The notes under the pieces were generated by a model. The model was given only the letters and a program-made list of their open reading frames with translations, did no database searches and was not told the DNA's origin. A stretch of DNA of 64,000 nucleotides from Maratus speciosus (taxonomy: Eukaryota; Arthropoda; Arachnida; Araneae; Salticidae), in contig OZ010792.1 of the NCBI GenBank assembly GCA_963932465.1, forward strand, positions 434,001 through 498,000. The letters run 5' to 3'. The position numbers were made by a program, and so were the translations under genes. Positions 1 to 15,100 of the stretch are shown here, piece by piece (positions within the stretch are counted from its first letter, which is position 1; the number at the start of each line of letters is the position of its first letter).

Positions 1-126
1 CAGCTGTTGTTGTAACTTCAAATAAATTCTTACTGATGTTCATTGTATTTCGTTATTTATTGAAAAATTCAGTTTGTTTGTTAATGCCTCTTTAGTGTCA
101 TTTATTCCAAGATGCTTAAATTTCTG
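1..126 (+). other. STMP1: STMP1 exon 1 (5' UTR part and first five codons)
   Basis: ATG at 112-114 is followed by codons for L, K, F, L and then a strong donor GTAAGT at 127. The ATG context is CCAAGATG, with a purine at -3. Sequence 1-111 is AT-rich and has no obvious splice acceptor or TATA box close to the ATG, so it is probably 5' UTR that continues left of the window. The short five-codon first coding exon agrees with the family, where the N-terminal MLxFL is followed by the membrane segment. Confidence 0.82.
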
Positions 127-3100
127 GTAAGTTACTATTAAAGTAAAAAAACCGTGCTTTTAAAGTCATTTTTGAATTTGTATAATTTCGAATGATATAA
201 TTTCTAAGGCGATATATATGTGAACTTGACGCAATCAAAGATTTCACCCTTTTTTTTAACACTATAGTAAAAAACTTTACTAGTTTATGTTAGTAAAGTA
301 TAGTATAGATATAGGTCCAATATTAGTATTGCATCATAAGATTCAACTTAATTTAAAAATTATTTTGACATATTGATATAAAAGTTCCGGAACAGATGTC
401 ATATTCGCCCCATATTGGCGCGATTTTTTCCGGTTGCCAATTTGGCGAAAACATCAACAGCATAAACAACATAATCCGGGTTACCACATCAAGCCCTTTG
501 GCGCAAGTTAAGTACCCGTTGCCTATATGATATTGGCGACAGAAAAAAATCGCGCCAATATGGGGCGAATATGACATCTGTACCAAAGTTCCTTTCTATC
601 TTGGATAACTTGGTCACTTATGTTCATGTAGTGGATTACAAAAGTAATAAGACACTTTAATTGTTCAGATTTATTGTATAAAAAAAAAAAAAAAAAAAAA
701 AAAATTTAAAAATCGAAATGATATCTGCTGTTATAAGAAATCGTTCAAATCTTCGTCTTTTACATTGTAAGTCGTTAATAAAGTATTCTGACATTAAAAT
801 GAATAATTCGTGTTATAAACGTAAAAAACAATGTTGAAGTCATTGGACACTCTTGCGATCTCTAAATAAAACAATCTGTTATAAAAGGAAAATATATTTT
901 AAGGTGAAAAACAAATGGCAATGCATTTGACAATCGTCTGCCAGTGTTATTTTAATTTTTGTTGGAATTTTAAGTTATAAAATATTTTTAAAAATATTTT
1001 ATAACTTGTCATTAATGTTTGTAGGGGATACACTGTTGGAGAGGGATCAGGGGGATTTTCAGAAAACAGTACTTAATTTTGAATCTAGAAAACAAAGAAA
1101 GGATACTTATCTAAAATTATTATACAAGGAATAAACAAACAAACAAACAAAAAATCCATTATAATAATCTACATGAAAAAACGAAAACAAAAAAACCTTG
1201 CATGCCATATCGGGGATAAAGGCTTCTGGGCATGCAATTTTATCCAAGATATTTTAATTAATCTGTAACCAATTACTTTAGGTAAATAAAAAAAATAGAA
1301 ATAAATACATGAAAATGTCTTTAAAGGAGACTGGGGATACTTGATCCCCACTTTCTGTTTTTATTTTTTTCTCAGTTCTCATTTGACATTTTTAAGTAAT
1401 TTTTTTACCAAAATAGTCATGTGTCCATTTTTTATACAATATATTTTTTTTTCTTGGTATAAAAAACAAATTAATTTCAGAAAATTGCATTTTTCAAAAG
1501 AGGGATCATGTATCCCTACTTAAAGGGATACTTGATCCTTGTCAAAAATTAAGTGATCTGGAATTTCTCTTCTATCTCGATTCACAGTTTCTACCACACT
1601 TGTTTTACATTTTATCTGATCTTTTGCTAGTTCCAGTGAAGCAAAACAAATATCAACTGCCATATTATGACATATATTTTTATATGGTTCCATTAGTTTT
1701 AGAACTAAGAATTCTGCTATTGTTTACCATCTGGTTGAGATTCATTTTTCCTCAAATAAGGAAGTAAGTCACTAAGTCCGAAAGGTTGCAAACATCCAAT
1801 TCATTTTAGGATAATTGTCTCAATAGATTTCCAATTTCTTAGAGCGCGAGACTTTTTTGCAGTACATAATTCCGAAAAAATTAATTTCTGAAAGTACAAA
1901 ATATCTCTCAGGAATAAAATGCTTTCAAATATTGTAATAAAGACATAGAAAGTAATTGGAGACATTTAGTCGCCTGAAATGGAAAAAAACTATTTCCGCC
2001 TTTAATTAGGGGTGCAAAGTGTAATAGATATTTCGTAACTGAAAGAGAATGAAATCAAGGTCACATGAACTGGGAAAAAAAGACACAAGTAAACTATTTT
2101 TATTTTCTGCTTGGTGTTGAAATAACACCAGTGGACGTTCTAGGTGAATTTAGTTATAGCTTTAAAAAAAAAATAGAATTACACAATAAAAATTTCGACA
2201 GTTAGTTTCTTACATAAAATGATTAAAAGTCACCAAATTTGAAGAATATATGTGAAAAAATGTCATAGCGAGATAACGCTAAATTCGGTTTGGTGTCTAA
2301 ATGACACCAACGGACGTTCTAGTGTTAAATATTGCTTATATTGCAGTGAAACCTGGAGCTTAGTGAACATATTAACATGGGCTTGTCAGTGAGAGGTTTA
2401 AACTCTGTTGATGTAGATATTTATAAAAACTATAAACACAATTGAATTTAAAAAAAGCTAAAATGAAAACTTTAGAAACAAAAGCAAGAAAGAAATCAAC
2501 AAATAGTTAAACTTTATTTTAATAAATAATACAAGTATACAATAATACAAAGTAAAAGTAATGAGTAAGGCTTTCAAAAAATGATGACACAGCCTCATTA
2601 TTAGCAGATTGTGAAAGTTTGAAAAGCCCTAATGAAAGGTTATAGTTTGTAGCAGTTCTTAAAGTTCCCCCTACCATAAGTGGATTAGGCAACTTAATAA
2701 TGCAATCTGACTCATCAACTATACTTTTATCAACTTAATAATGCAATCTGACTCATCAACTATACTTTTATCAACTTTTTCCGGGAAATGGAATTGATTA
2801 AGCGTGTCTTTTCTTCGTAAAAACTTGATCTCATATTCAAAACGTCCCAATTGTAAATTGAATGTTTCTTGTGATCTGGGTAGTATTTTAAATAAAATTA
2901 AAGTATCAAAACACCTTTTGCTAAATTGATGCTAATGTTCTGTACAGGGTTGGTAAGTTTTTGTCATAGGCGGAAAAAACATGGTTAAAACCGTCCCGGC
3001 AAAAATAGGTTTTTGCCAAAGTGGTGGCAAAAATAGGCTGTCTACTTAATTTTTTTCCCAGAAAAAGAGAAAGTATTTCATGAAAGAAAAAAGGAACTTA

Positions 3101-6100
3101 ATAGTTAAAAAATCAATATTCTAAATTTATTTTTGAATTCAGATAAATAAGTATAGTTATTATGCATTTTATGAAAGTATCTTTTATGGCAAAATTATAA
3201 ATGAAACCTGTGTATGTGTACCTGCAGACTTACTTTTCCATTGACCAACTACAAAGCAGGGTGCAATATTCTGGTATTTTGTTATCTGTCTTGCGATCAT
3301 TTGACAATGGACTGCTGGATTTGAGAATTTCAAAAGAGTATTTGGAGGGGGGGGGGGGGATATAGTACAAAAAGATAAAATGGCTACAGACTACATACTG
3401 AAAGTAAAGAATGTAACTTTTTGTCCATTTCTTGGAGTGCAAGAGGGAAGGGGGAAAAAAATTCTATTTTCCTAACAAGACATAAGAGTTTTTCAATTTA
3501 CTTACTTTATCTGTAACAGACTACTTTCATCAGACAAATAATTATAAATTAGTACCAGAGACTTAAATATTTACCATAATTTCCAGCCTATAATCTGCGG
3601 ATTATCTGTTAAAAAACCTCAAAATTTTTAAGTGCGGATTATCTACAGAAATTTTTTTTAAGCAGAAGTTCACGTCAGACATCCAGTTTCGGCCGCACGA
3701 TTGTCCGCTATCTACCGTTCGTGGAGTTCCTCATGATTGGTTTACATATGAAATAAACATGCTAGTGGGAGTGGCTTCAGATTTTTATAGCTTTTTTTAG
3801 CCTTTTGGCAACATGTTTCTATGATGAACAAAGCGTTTTTCAACTCACCTATTTCAAAAATTTCAATCTCAATCATTTATAAAATAGTGTATTATTATGA
3901 TGTTGAAGAGTTATAATGTCTAAGAGAAAACGTGTTATTTAACACTGCAGAATTTAAACTGAACGTTATTAAAAAAGCGGAAGATCATTTCGATATAGGT
4001 ATCAATTATTACTGCAGAGAAGAAGTTGCAAATTTACACAATTCTTTCAACTCCTTGCTCGCACCGACAAAATTTTTGCCACAATCACTTACGATTTCTT
4101 TAGGTTTGCCTCGTCTGGATATAAATCGCTTGAGACAAGCTAAAAAAGCCTGAGTAGATAAATCAGTCACTAATTCAATGTGAATTGCATGGGTAGAAAA
4201 ACATAATAAATAATGAAATATAATACTTAAAAGATTTTGTACCTCTACCTTTTCTAAATTTACATAATATAGGTCTTGCATAGTCAGTTCCTGTGACAAG
4301 GAACGGACGGGTAGGTTGCACTCTAGTAGAAGGTAAATCAGCCATGATTTGTTTGGACATAGAAGCAGAAGCACGAGCACAAATTACACAATTTTTTACA
4401 AACTTTCTTACAACACTTCTTCCACTTAAAATCCAATATCGCTGTCTGATAACACACAATAGTAGTTGAGGGGCAGCATGAAAGTGAGATAAGTGAAAAT
4501 ATCTAATAATCAGCACAGTCACTGGATGATTTTTTGGTAACAATATTGGATGGATTTGATCTTGTGTGAGATTTGAATGACGAAGACGTCCTCCCACTCT
4601 GAGTATTCCTTCATCATCAAGGATTGGTGAAAGATTGATCAATTTGCTATTGTGAGGTAAACACTTACCAGAAGTCATACATTTAATGTCGTCAGTAAAT
4701 GATGACTTTTGCACTTGTTTGATGATCACTTTTAAAGCACTCTTAATTTCTGTGTTTGTAAGAAAACCAAAGTTTTGTTTTGAAACAGGTAAACGAGAAT
4801 TCGTAAGAAATCTCAAACACCAAGCAATTATACGTTTTAGCTTAGTAAAGGACGATATATTTGAGAGAATAGGCATTTCCTCACTTAACTGAGCTGTAGC
4901 ACAAAAATAATTTTTTCTTTGCTCTATTAAGGCTTCGTCACACAAAACACTACCTAATTGCGGTTCTAGAGAGGTGAAAGATGGATCACTAAGCCAACTC
5001 GGACCATTCCACCAAAGATCATGCAATGATAATTCTGAGGGTGATAGACCTCTTGATGCGCAATCTGCTGCATTCTCTTTTCCTTTTACATGATGCCAGC
5101 ACTCTGACGGAACAAGTTGTTGTATTTCCGAAACACGATTCGCAACAAAAGTTTGCCATCTTCTTGATTCTGTTGATAGCCAAGAGAGAACTATTTTTGA
5201 ATCTGTCCAACAGTTAATTTTAGAGATGTCCAAGCACAATGAATCTAGGACAGTTTTTACCAAACGGGCTGACAGCAGGGCAGCACTCAGTTCTAATTTA
5301 GGCAAAGATATTGTTTTTAATGGTGAAACTCTTGTTTTTGCAGTTAATATTCTAACTGATACAGTTGAATCATCGGATAAGGACCTTAAATAAACAACTG
5401 CACCATATGCTATTAAGGAAGCGTCACTAAATGAATGAATTTCAAATTTGTTAGCTGAGGGAATAATTGCTAACCGAGGCACAGTAATCGATGTCAAACA
5501 TGCAAGTTCTTCCCGAATTTTTATCCACCTATTTTTTATGAGTAGTGGAACAAGATCGTCCCATGCTAGATGTAGACTCCAAAGTTCCTGAAGTAGAATT
5601 TTTGCAGAAATTATAAAGGGAGAGATCCAACCAAGTGGATCAAACATTTTGGCTATATCTGACAATATAGATCTCTTTGTAATTTCTTTTAATGTTGGTT
5701 CTATGGTTACACTAATTTTGAAGACATCGCGATTTGAGTCCCATTTTAATCCTAGCACTTTTATTGAATTATCGTTTTCAATTGATAAATCGGGTTTAGT
5801 CTGAATTAAATTTTCAGGAATGTTTTTTAGTACACTAATGTCGTTTGATGCCCACTTACGTAATTCAAATCCGCCTCTTTTCATTAATTCTTGTAACTCT
5901 GATATTAATTTAGTAGCTTCTTCGGGAGATGATGCACCTGTAAGTAAGTCATCGATGTAAAAATCACGTAATACAATGTTTGATGCTAATGGAAAATTTA
6001 ATTTTTCATCCAACGCTAATTTTTGAAGAACTTTAGTAGCTAAATATGGGCTAGATGCTAATCCATATGTTACTGTAGTGAGACGATATTCACTAATATC

Positions 6101-9100
6101 ATCGGAAAATTTATCTTTCCAGAGAATTCGTTGAAAATCTTGATCTTCAGGATGTATCTTAATTTGACGAAACATTTTAGCAATATCAGCGTTAATAGCT
6201 ATAGCGTGTGTGCGGAATCTCAACAAAATAAAAAATAACTCTTGTTGAACCCTAGGTCCTACAATTAAATTTTCATTAAGAGAAACATTATTTGGAGTTT
6301 TTGCACTCCCATCAAACGCAACTCTAAGACGGGTTGTTGTGCTAGATTCTCTAATGACTGGATGATGTGGAAGATAATAAATTTCATTAACGAGTTTTTG
6401 AATTTCGCTCTTCGGTATTTTTTCCATATGTCCCATATCAAGATATTCATTCATAAATAGACAATAATTTTCCTACAAATCCGGTTCTCTATTAAATCTT
6501 TTTTCTAAGTTTAGAAATCTTTTCATAGCTAGTGATTTTGACTCCCCTAATTCTTTACATTGCTTCTTAAATGGCAAACGCACAATATATCTTCCATTCG
6601 AATCTCGTGAATGGGATGTATCGAAAATTTCCTCACAATATTTTTCTTCATTTGTGTATATTTCCTTCGAGGGGATATTTTCTAACTCCCAGAACTTTTT
6701 CACATAATCTGTTTCAACATTTGCAAAATTAACTATAATATTTGGTTTATTTTCTGAAAATGTATCACTATCTCCCGTTATTAACCACCCGTAATCCGAA
6801 TTTACTGCAAAAGGAAGTCCTGGCTTCCCAAATATTTTTTCTCCTCTAATTATAGATAATGATAGAGACACGCTAAATAATAAGTCTATTGGGCCTGGTT
6901 CATTCCACTTAGGGTCAGCTCTCAAATGTTAAAACTGAATTGCCAACGGTTCTTTTTAAATGAAATTTCATCGATTTAACAATTACTATAAATCCCAAAA
7001 GCAGAATACTACGAAATTTGCAACATACGTTGCAGAACAGCCGCCTGAGCTGCAGAACAATTCTCTTCAAATGTGGAAGTAAAAATCCAAACAAAATCGC
7101 TGCAAGATGCTTTGAACCTTCAATCTTTTAACACAATGCAGCACATTTTTTTTTTGACAAAATTCATGTTTTTTTTTTCAACGATCCTTTGAAGAAATGT
7201 GTTTTTTCCATGATCCTTAGGCAGTTTTTGTGTTTTTTTTCTGCGATCTTTCAGTGAATTTCGTGTTTTTTCTGAGATATTTTTGGAGAATTTCACATTT
7301 TCTCTGCAAGCCTTGGAAGAATTTCGCATTTTTTACATGAATCTTTGTTAAAATTTGCGTTTTCTCAGCAATCCTTTGATTAAATTAGTTTTTTTTCCTA
7401 TCCAACAAATTTTGCTATTTTTCACAAATTTCATATATTTTTTGTGATTTTGGGGGGAATTATGCATTTTCTCCCACGATTTTTTGACGAGATTTGTGTG
7501 CTTTGAACCAAAACTTGATGAAAATTGCATATTTTATCAGTAATCCTGTGACAAAATTTGCCTTTTCTTAGCAATCCTTTGACAAAATTTATGTTTTTTC
7601 AGCGATCCTTTGACGAAATTTGAGATTTTTCCATGATTCTTTGCCAAATTTTGCTTTTTTTCACAATCCTTTAACGAATTTTGTGTGTTCTCTGTGGTCT
7701 TTTGATGAATTTCATGGGGTTTTTTCAGCGATCTTCTGATGAAATTAGTGTTTTTCACAGAAAATAGTAGCTTCAGTCAGATTTCCATAGCATCATGGTT
7801 TTCAGTTCAAAGTTGTAGCAACTATGATATTTTCATAGTAGTTGACAGGCCCGCATTATACAAATAATTAAGAAAATGTTTTTTTAAAAACATTCTGAAG
7901 ATAAATTTATAATGTCTGAATTTATCTTGCAGAACAATTTTAATCAAATAAATTTGTGTTGCAGAAGATCACAAAGTATTCTGCTTTGGGGCTATAAATC
8001 TATATCCAAATCGATATAGGTATCGGAATTAAGCAAAATCGATATAGTTATCGCAATTAGCATAAATCTATAGTCAAATCGATATAGGTACCGATTATTA
8101 GCATAAATATATAGCCAAATCGGTATAGGTATCGGAATTAGCATAAATGTAGGCCCAAATCGATATAGGTATCACAATTAGCATAATCTATAGTCAAATC
8201 AATATAGATATTGATTATTAGCATAAATCTATAGCAAATCGATCACAAGATATTCTACGTTTTAGACAGATATAAGATTCAGTGGAAAAAAGAATTTTGT
8301 ATTTTTTTAACTTGTAATTATTTTTTTTCAATGATTTTAATACAGTTATCATTTAAATAGAGCAACTAAATAAATAGGGACGTGGATTATTATTAGTATA
8401 CTTTGGAATGTTGAAAACAATAAGTAATCCTCGTATAGTCTGGCATATAACCGCGGATTATCTGCTGAAATTTTTTTTATAAGGGCTAAAAATTGCGGCT
8501 GCGGATTATACGCTGCCGCAGATTATAGGCCGAAAATTACGATACATATTTTTAAGACTCATTACAGAAAACAAAAGTAGCAAAGCTATATAAAACCATT
8601 TGATAATTAAAAGAATAATTAATGGCTGACAAAATACTTTACTTAAGAAAAAAAAAATTAGATATCAGATTTTTAATTTGATTCTTAATTTATAAAGATT
8701 TAAAATGTGTAAAATATTTAATTAGATTTATTAATTAGCAAATTAAATAACAATTTTAAGTGATATGTTATTAATTTAATTGTTTATACCATTATTATCC
8801 ATATTAGCGTATAGATTTTATTACACATTAAAACCAAATAAGAATTTGCCGTTTTTTTCATTTTTGACCTGGTTTTTTCCAGTTTTTGCCACTGTCCTGG
8901 CAAAAATACCTTTTTGCCTGCTAAAACTATATCTAGTAACAAAATGGAAGTATTTATGTTTGTATTAAAAGTTTAGCTATTTGGGGATACATGATCCCTA
9001 GAAAAAGGGGGATCAAGTATCCCTATTTGGTGTTTAGAACATAAATGTATATTTTATGTGGTAAATAAACAAAACTAATTTGCTAAAGAAGTTATATTAA

Positions 9101-12100
9101 GAATTAGTAAAGTTTATACTTTAAAATGATATAATTCAATTTATCAAATTTCCAACAATAGAAAATAAAAACAAAATTTTAAAAACCTTTAAAAAGGTTG
9201 AACTTGCAACAATTAAATATTTCCTTTTCATGATGAAACAAAATGGCTTTAAATGATTTTATGTTGCCAGATTATCTGAAATAATGCATCTTAAAATGTG
9301 TTGCTAGATTTCAAAACTCTACATGTTGCGAAATCAAGCAACTCCTCTTACCCCTTACCCTTTGAAACATGAACAAAAACGCACCTGCAGTGTGTTACGT
9401 CAGACCGAATGATCCTACTGTGCAAGAGCTGATAGAACTTGTTTTTTTTTTCTCTGTGAGAATTGACTGAGTTTTAGATCAGATTAGAAACCAGATATGT
9501 GCGTAGATTGAAAAGAAAATAACTTTAAGAAAACTTTAATACTTTATTTGTAACTTGTAAATAATATTTGTTTTGTGAGTGTCTAAGCATGTTGTGTGCG
9601 TCTTCAAGAATGTTTAATGTAATATAGCTTTTTTTGTTTCGAAGATTCAAGACTTATTATTTGGATGTTAATTTATTTACTTCATCGTATCTGGCAATTT
9701 CTTCTTATACAAAGGAAAGAACAGGTAGGACATTTAGGTTTTATTTTATGATTGTATAAGTTGAAAGTTTTTTATTAGATAATTAGATTAATGAGAAAAT
9801 TAGAAACAGAGAATAAGATCAGTAGTAACATTTTGGCATCCCTTCTGTGGATTATGACCTGATTATAAGATAAATAGAATAAGATATTAAGATATTAGAA
9901 TAATTAGAAATTATTTATCAAGCTATTTAATTTGAAGAACTAAAAAATTATTAAGAACTGGCGAATATATAGAGATTTTTAATAGAATTTAGTTGTTGTT
10001 GATATTAGTTAGCAATGGCTGAAAGTTTAGTTATCGCCAAAAAAGAAAGAGCTGTGTTACGTGAAAGCGTAAATAAATTTATAAATAAAATAGAAGCTAT
10101 TTTGAAAGAGGGAGAACCAGACATTTTTGATTTAGAAGAGGTAGTGGAACACTTAAGTGTGACAGAAATGGAACTGACACGAGCAGACTGGGAAATTAAA
10201 AAATTGGTGCAAGAAGCACAATGAGATACAGAATTACAGGGCGCTCGCGAATTTAAAGAGAAAATTACGTCATGGCGCTTTAGAGCAAACAGAAAAATAA
10301 AGGAGTTAGATAAAAAGAAAACACAGGATGATTCATTTTCTAAACGAGAAAATCCCTTAAAGGAAAATGTAAACATTAAATTACCGAAACTAAATATTGC
10401 AAAATTTTCTGGGGATTTTGTTGAATGGCTTTCGTTTTGGTCAGGTTTTGAAACAACCATTCACAACAATGACACATTAGATCCAGTGGATAAATTTAAC
10501 TATTTGAAAAGTTTTCTAGCCCTCATTCCATTGAAAAGTATAGATGGATTTTGTGTCACTGCAAAGAATTATTTAAAGGCCGTCGATATTTTGAAAGAAA
10601 GGTACGGGAATAAGGATATGTTAATTTCGGTACATACAAATAAACTTCTTAATTTAACTCCACTCAGACACTCAAATGACATTAAATCATTTCAAAAACT
10701 TTTTGATGAGATACAAACGAACATTAGAAGTCTAGAGTCCCTTAACATTTCATTAGACACTTATGGAAGTTTATTATCCCCCATTTTATTTAAATTATTA
10801 CCGAGAGACCTAGTTTTGGAGTTCAATAAAACACATGATGACTCAATTAATGTCCAAGATTTAATATCGTTCTTACATAAGCAATTAATATCCAGAGAGA
10901 AAATGTATGCGTCATCACTGAATGAAATAAATGAAAAATCAACACAAAATAATTACAGTGCGCAGTCATTTAGAAAAAATCCTTCCTTCCCCCCCCCCCC
11001 CCCCCCGCCCTCGATTCAATAAATTTAATTCACAGAATAATAAATTTGATTCTCCGAATAGAAAATTACCGTCAGCGAGTGATTTATTGGTTCAGGGCGA
11101 AAATGAGACTACTTGTGGATTTTGTTTTGGCAGGCACCAGACAAATAAATGTTTTAGCACTTGTAATTTACCGTTTGAAAAAAGACTTCATTTATTGAGA
11201 AAGAGAGGCCTTTACTATGTATGTTTATCCCACGGACATATTGGAAAATACTGTGTATCGAAGGATTTATGCAGTATTTGCAATTCAAGATACGCCCAGA
11301 TAATGTGTAATAAATAAATAAATTCAAAAGGAAAATCTACTAATTCAGAGAGTAGCGATGTTACGAGACCACTGCTGTCAAATCAGGATATAATTTCTAA
11401 TGTCTATTTACAAACCTTGATAGTGGAGATCCGTAATGATAATCAATCTTCCGAATTTATTCGTATCATTATAGATATTGGGAGTCACAGTAGTTATATA
11501 ACTAGATATGCTGCAAATAAATTGAAATTAAGGAAAATTCGATCAGAAACAATTAGACACAGATTCTTCGGAGGGGTAGAAAAAACGAGTAAACATAATC
11601 GCTATGAATTTACTATCAGTAATTTAGATCATAGTTTCCGATTTAAAATACAAGCTTTAGATGAAGGAAAAATCTGTTCAGGAGTAAATTTATGCCGCAA
11701 TAGTGAAATGATAAAAATCTTAGAAAAAAGGGGAATTCATCTGACCGATGTTCGTGAAAATAATCGACTATGTTTATATGAGAATAATCCGGAAGAAGTA
11801 CACATTTTAATTGGCGCTGACATGGCGGCGAAATTATTCACAGATAATATAAAATATTTTCCTGATTTGGGTATAACAGCTTTTCAAACAAAGTTAGGGT
11901 GTACAATTATGGGGAAAACAGAGGGCAATGGAAATGATTCAGAAAGTTCATTGTCAGTTCTATCGCTGTCATTATTTACTTCAACTGCCAGTTTAGCACA
12001 ACTGTGGAACTTAGATACCTTGGGTATCACTAATGAAGATTACAAAAATAAAGACTATTTAGCTAAAGAAACTTATAAACATTTTCTTGAACAGTCAAAC

Positions 12101-15100
12101 GTGATGAAAGTGGCCGCTACGAAGTGACACTACCCTGGATTGTTGATAACTCAATTTTAGCAAGCAATCGCGTATTAGCCGAAAAACATTTGCGCAAGAC
12201 AGAACAAAAACTTATCAAAACGAATAAGAAAATAGAATATGAAGACATTTTTAATTTCTGGAAGGATAATAATATTATAGAAGAAATTTCAGACGATAAG
12301 AAGAATAAAGTACATTTCTTACCCCACAGACCAGTAATGAAAGAAAATAGTGAAACGACAAAAATGCGTCCAGTTTTTAATGCCTCCGCACATAATGCAA
12401 ACACTCCTTCTTTAAACGACTGTCTCACAAAGGCACCTAATTTGATTGAAATAATTTCGAGCATTTTGAATCGTTTTCGTAAATACAAAATAGGTATTTA
12501 TTTCAGACATTGAAAAAGCATTTCTCCAGATAAAAATCACAGAAAAAGATCGCGATTTTTTACACTTTCTCTGGTTCAACTCCAAACATAATTTGAAAGT
12601 TTATAGACATTGTCTCGTAGTCTTCAGACTCACTTCAAGCCCGTTTTTATTAATGGGTACACTAAACCATCTTTTAAGTCAAGTACCCGAACAGTGGGAA
12701 AATACAGCACGAATTTTGAAGGATTCATTTTACATTGACAATTCCATTACTAGTTTAAAATCGATCGCAGATACTGGAAAATTTATAACAGAATCACAGT
12801 GTATTTTATCTTCAGCTCATTTTAATTTAAGATGTTGGCGATCAAACTTGCCTCAGGCCATGATCGATGTTTCTGAAGAAAATACAAAGTTAGCACCAGT
12901 TTTGGGATTGGTCTGGGACTTAGAGCAAGATAGATTAATGTGTAAAATAGAAGAAAAAATTGAAATGAAGGACCCACTCACGAAGAGAAAAATTTTATCG
13001 GTTACCCAAAAGATTTTTGACCCCATAGGATTCTCCGCCCTGAGCACTCTTATTCCAAAATTAATTCTTCAGGAAACCTGGAAACAAAAATTGAAATGGG
13101 ATGAAGAGCTTCCTGAAAATTTAAGAAAACAGTTTGAGACCTGGTTTAAACGAATTAAGTTTTTACAAGAAATTCAAGTTCCACGCTGGTTGAATGTATC
13201 GCCCGAAAATGAAAACAACATTTCCTTGCATACCTTTTCCGATGCGAGTAGACACGCCTATGCCACTTGCGTGTATCTTAGATGTCAAACACAAAAATGA
13301 GTTTAAGTTCAGTTAGTAAATGCTAGAAGTAGAGTAGCGTCCATTAAAGAACTCACAATTCTTCGACTGGAGCTACTCTCGTGCCTCATTGGAGCTAGAC
13401 TCGCTGAAACTATCATGAGTGATCTTCAGTTGAAACCAGAGAAGACAATCTTTTGGAGCGATTCCTCAGCAGCTTTAGGGTGGATAAGAAGAGAACAATC
13501 TTGGGGTACATTTGTCCACAATAGAGTTTTAGAAATCAGAAGCCTTACCCAAGTTGAAGATTGGCGACATATACCAGAAAATTTAAATCCGGCAGACCTC
13601 CCATCCAGAGGATGTTCCTTTGAGCAATTGGAGAAATCACGATAGTGGGAGGGACCAGCTTGGCTGTATTTACCGGAAGATCAGTGGCCGCAACCGGAAG
13701 AACACCCTGACGAGGATATAATAAATAAAAAAAGGAGAAAGACAATCCTAACACTTCTAGACAATGAAGACACTGATTTACACCGTTTTTATCGATATTT
13801 TTCCTCTTATTGAAAAAACGTAAGAATGATTGCATTTATATATCGTTTTTATAACAACACAAGAAAGAAAGAATTTCATCACCTAACATCTCCGTTGATG
13901 AATTTGAAAAAGCAGAAAAAATACTACTCAGATTAGTACAAAAGGAATCCTTTTCAGGAAGCACAGATCCCAAATTAAGAGCCTTAAGACCATTAGAAGA
14001 TGAAAACGGACTTTTGAGAGCAAAAACAAATATAATCTGTAGACAAGACAAAGAAGATTTTCGTTATCCAATAATTTTGCCCTCAAAACATCCTGTGGTC
14101 CAGAAGTTAATTTTTGAAAAACATTTAGAAAATCATCACGCTGGAGTTAGCATACTAATGGCTCAACTTCGAGAAAAATTTTGGATTTTGAAATCAAGAA
14201 AGTATATCAGAAACGTCATTAGACAATGTGTTAAGTGTCAAAGATTCCAAACACCCAGAACATAGGTCGAACCAGGAATCCCACCTGAAGATAGAATCAG
14301 AGATGCAGCTATATTTGAAGTGATGGGAGTCGATTTAGGCTGTCCTCTATACCTTGCCGATGGTTCAAAGGTGTGGATAGCGTTAATCACCTATTCTGTC
14401 TATCGAGCGGTACACTTGGAGTTGATAACATCTTTATCAGCTGAATGCTTTATGCAGTCCCTAAGAAGATTTATTGCACGGCGAGGCAGACCACATACAA
14501 TTTACTCAGATAATGGAAAGAACTTTGTGGGCACTAGCAGAGCACTTTCCAGTGTAGATTGGGAAGCCATAAAAGCCTCAGCCTCTATACAGAAAATAAG
14601 ATGGAAATTAAACCCCCTTGCAGCCCCATGGTGGGAGTGCCTTGTTCGGATGGTAAAGGAAATTTTAAGAAAAGTTTTGGGTCACGCCTCAATAATTTGG
14701 GTCACGCCTCAATAATTTGGGTCATTAAATTACGAAGAACTGAGCACAATACTCTGTGATTGTGAAAATGTTATCAATTCAAGACAGGGTTGTAAAAAAC
14801 CCGGGTTTTTTGTTAAAAACCCAGCCCGGGCGGATTTTATTAAAAAACCCGGGTTAAATGGGCAATTTTCCCCGGGTAAATTGGGTTAAAATGCCAAAAT
14901 GGGGACTATGATTCCACCTTCCTCACAAATAATAATTTTCAGGGTTGCCACTATATAGGGAAAACTGGAAAAACTGAGGGAATTTAGAAATGAGTATTAA
15001 AAACAAGAAATTTTACTAAATTTTGGTACTTTTCAAAATTTACCCGTTGAAATTTTGAAAATTCTCAGAGGAATTACTTGGGGAAAATTTAATTTTTTGC

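Larger units (their letters stand above)
3574..8541. mobile_element. Tigger-like DNA transposon interrupted by BEL/Pao and repeats
   Basis: The left end reads CCATAATTTCCAGCCTATAATC followed by TGCGGATTATCTG; the right end is its complement (GCAGATTATAGGCCGAAAATTACG). Both ends contain further GCGGATTATC subterminal copies (3635, 8455, 8502). A TA precedes the left end; the right flank reads AT, so the expected TA duplication is imperfect. A transposase N-terminus follows the left end. The interior was invaded by a truncated BEL/Pao element and by an array-carrying element. Confidence 0.65.
2946..8940. mobile_element. hAT-like element, right end degraded, split by a Tigger-like element
   Basis: The left end begins CAGGGTTGGTAAG, a common hAT start, followed by GGCAAAAATAGGTTTTTGCC-type repeats at about 2997-3040. 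Inverse copies of these subterminal repeats (TTTTTGCCACTG, GGCAAAAATACC) occur at about 8858-8920. The outermost right terminus and target duplication are not found. The Tigger-like element 3574-8541 occupies nearly all the interior, so little original body remains. No transposase of its own is seen. Confidence 0.45.

Noticed and set aside
353..586. 77-codon minus-strand frame over the first MITE
   Set aside because: It spans a palindromic hAT MITE with intact target duplication; the frame is a by-product of the inverted repeat.
2100..2322. Complete piggyBac-type MITE
   Set aside because: Only same-orientation copies of the box were seen and just one TTAA flank, so two ends of an element cannot be shown.
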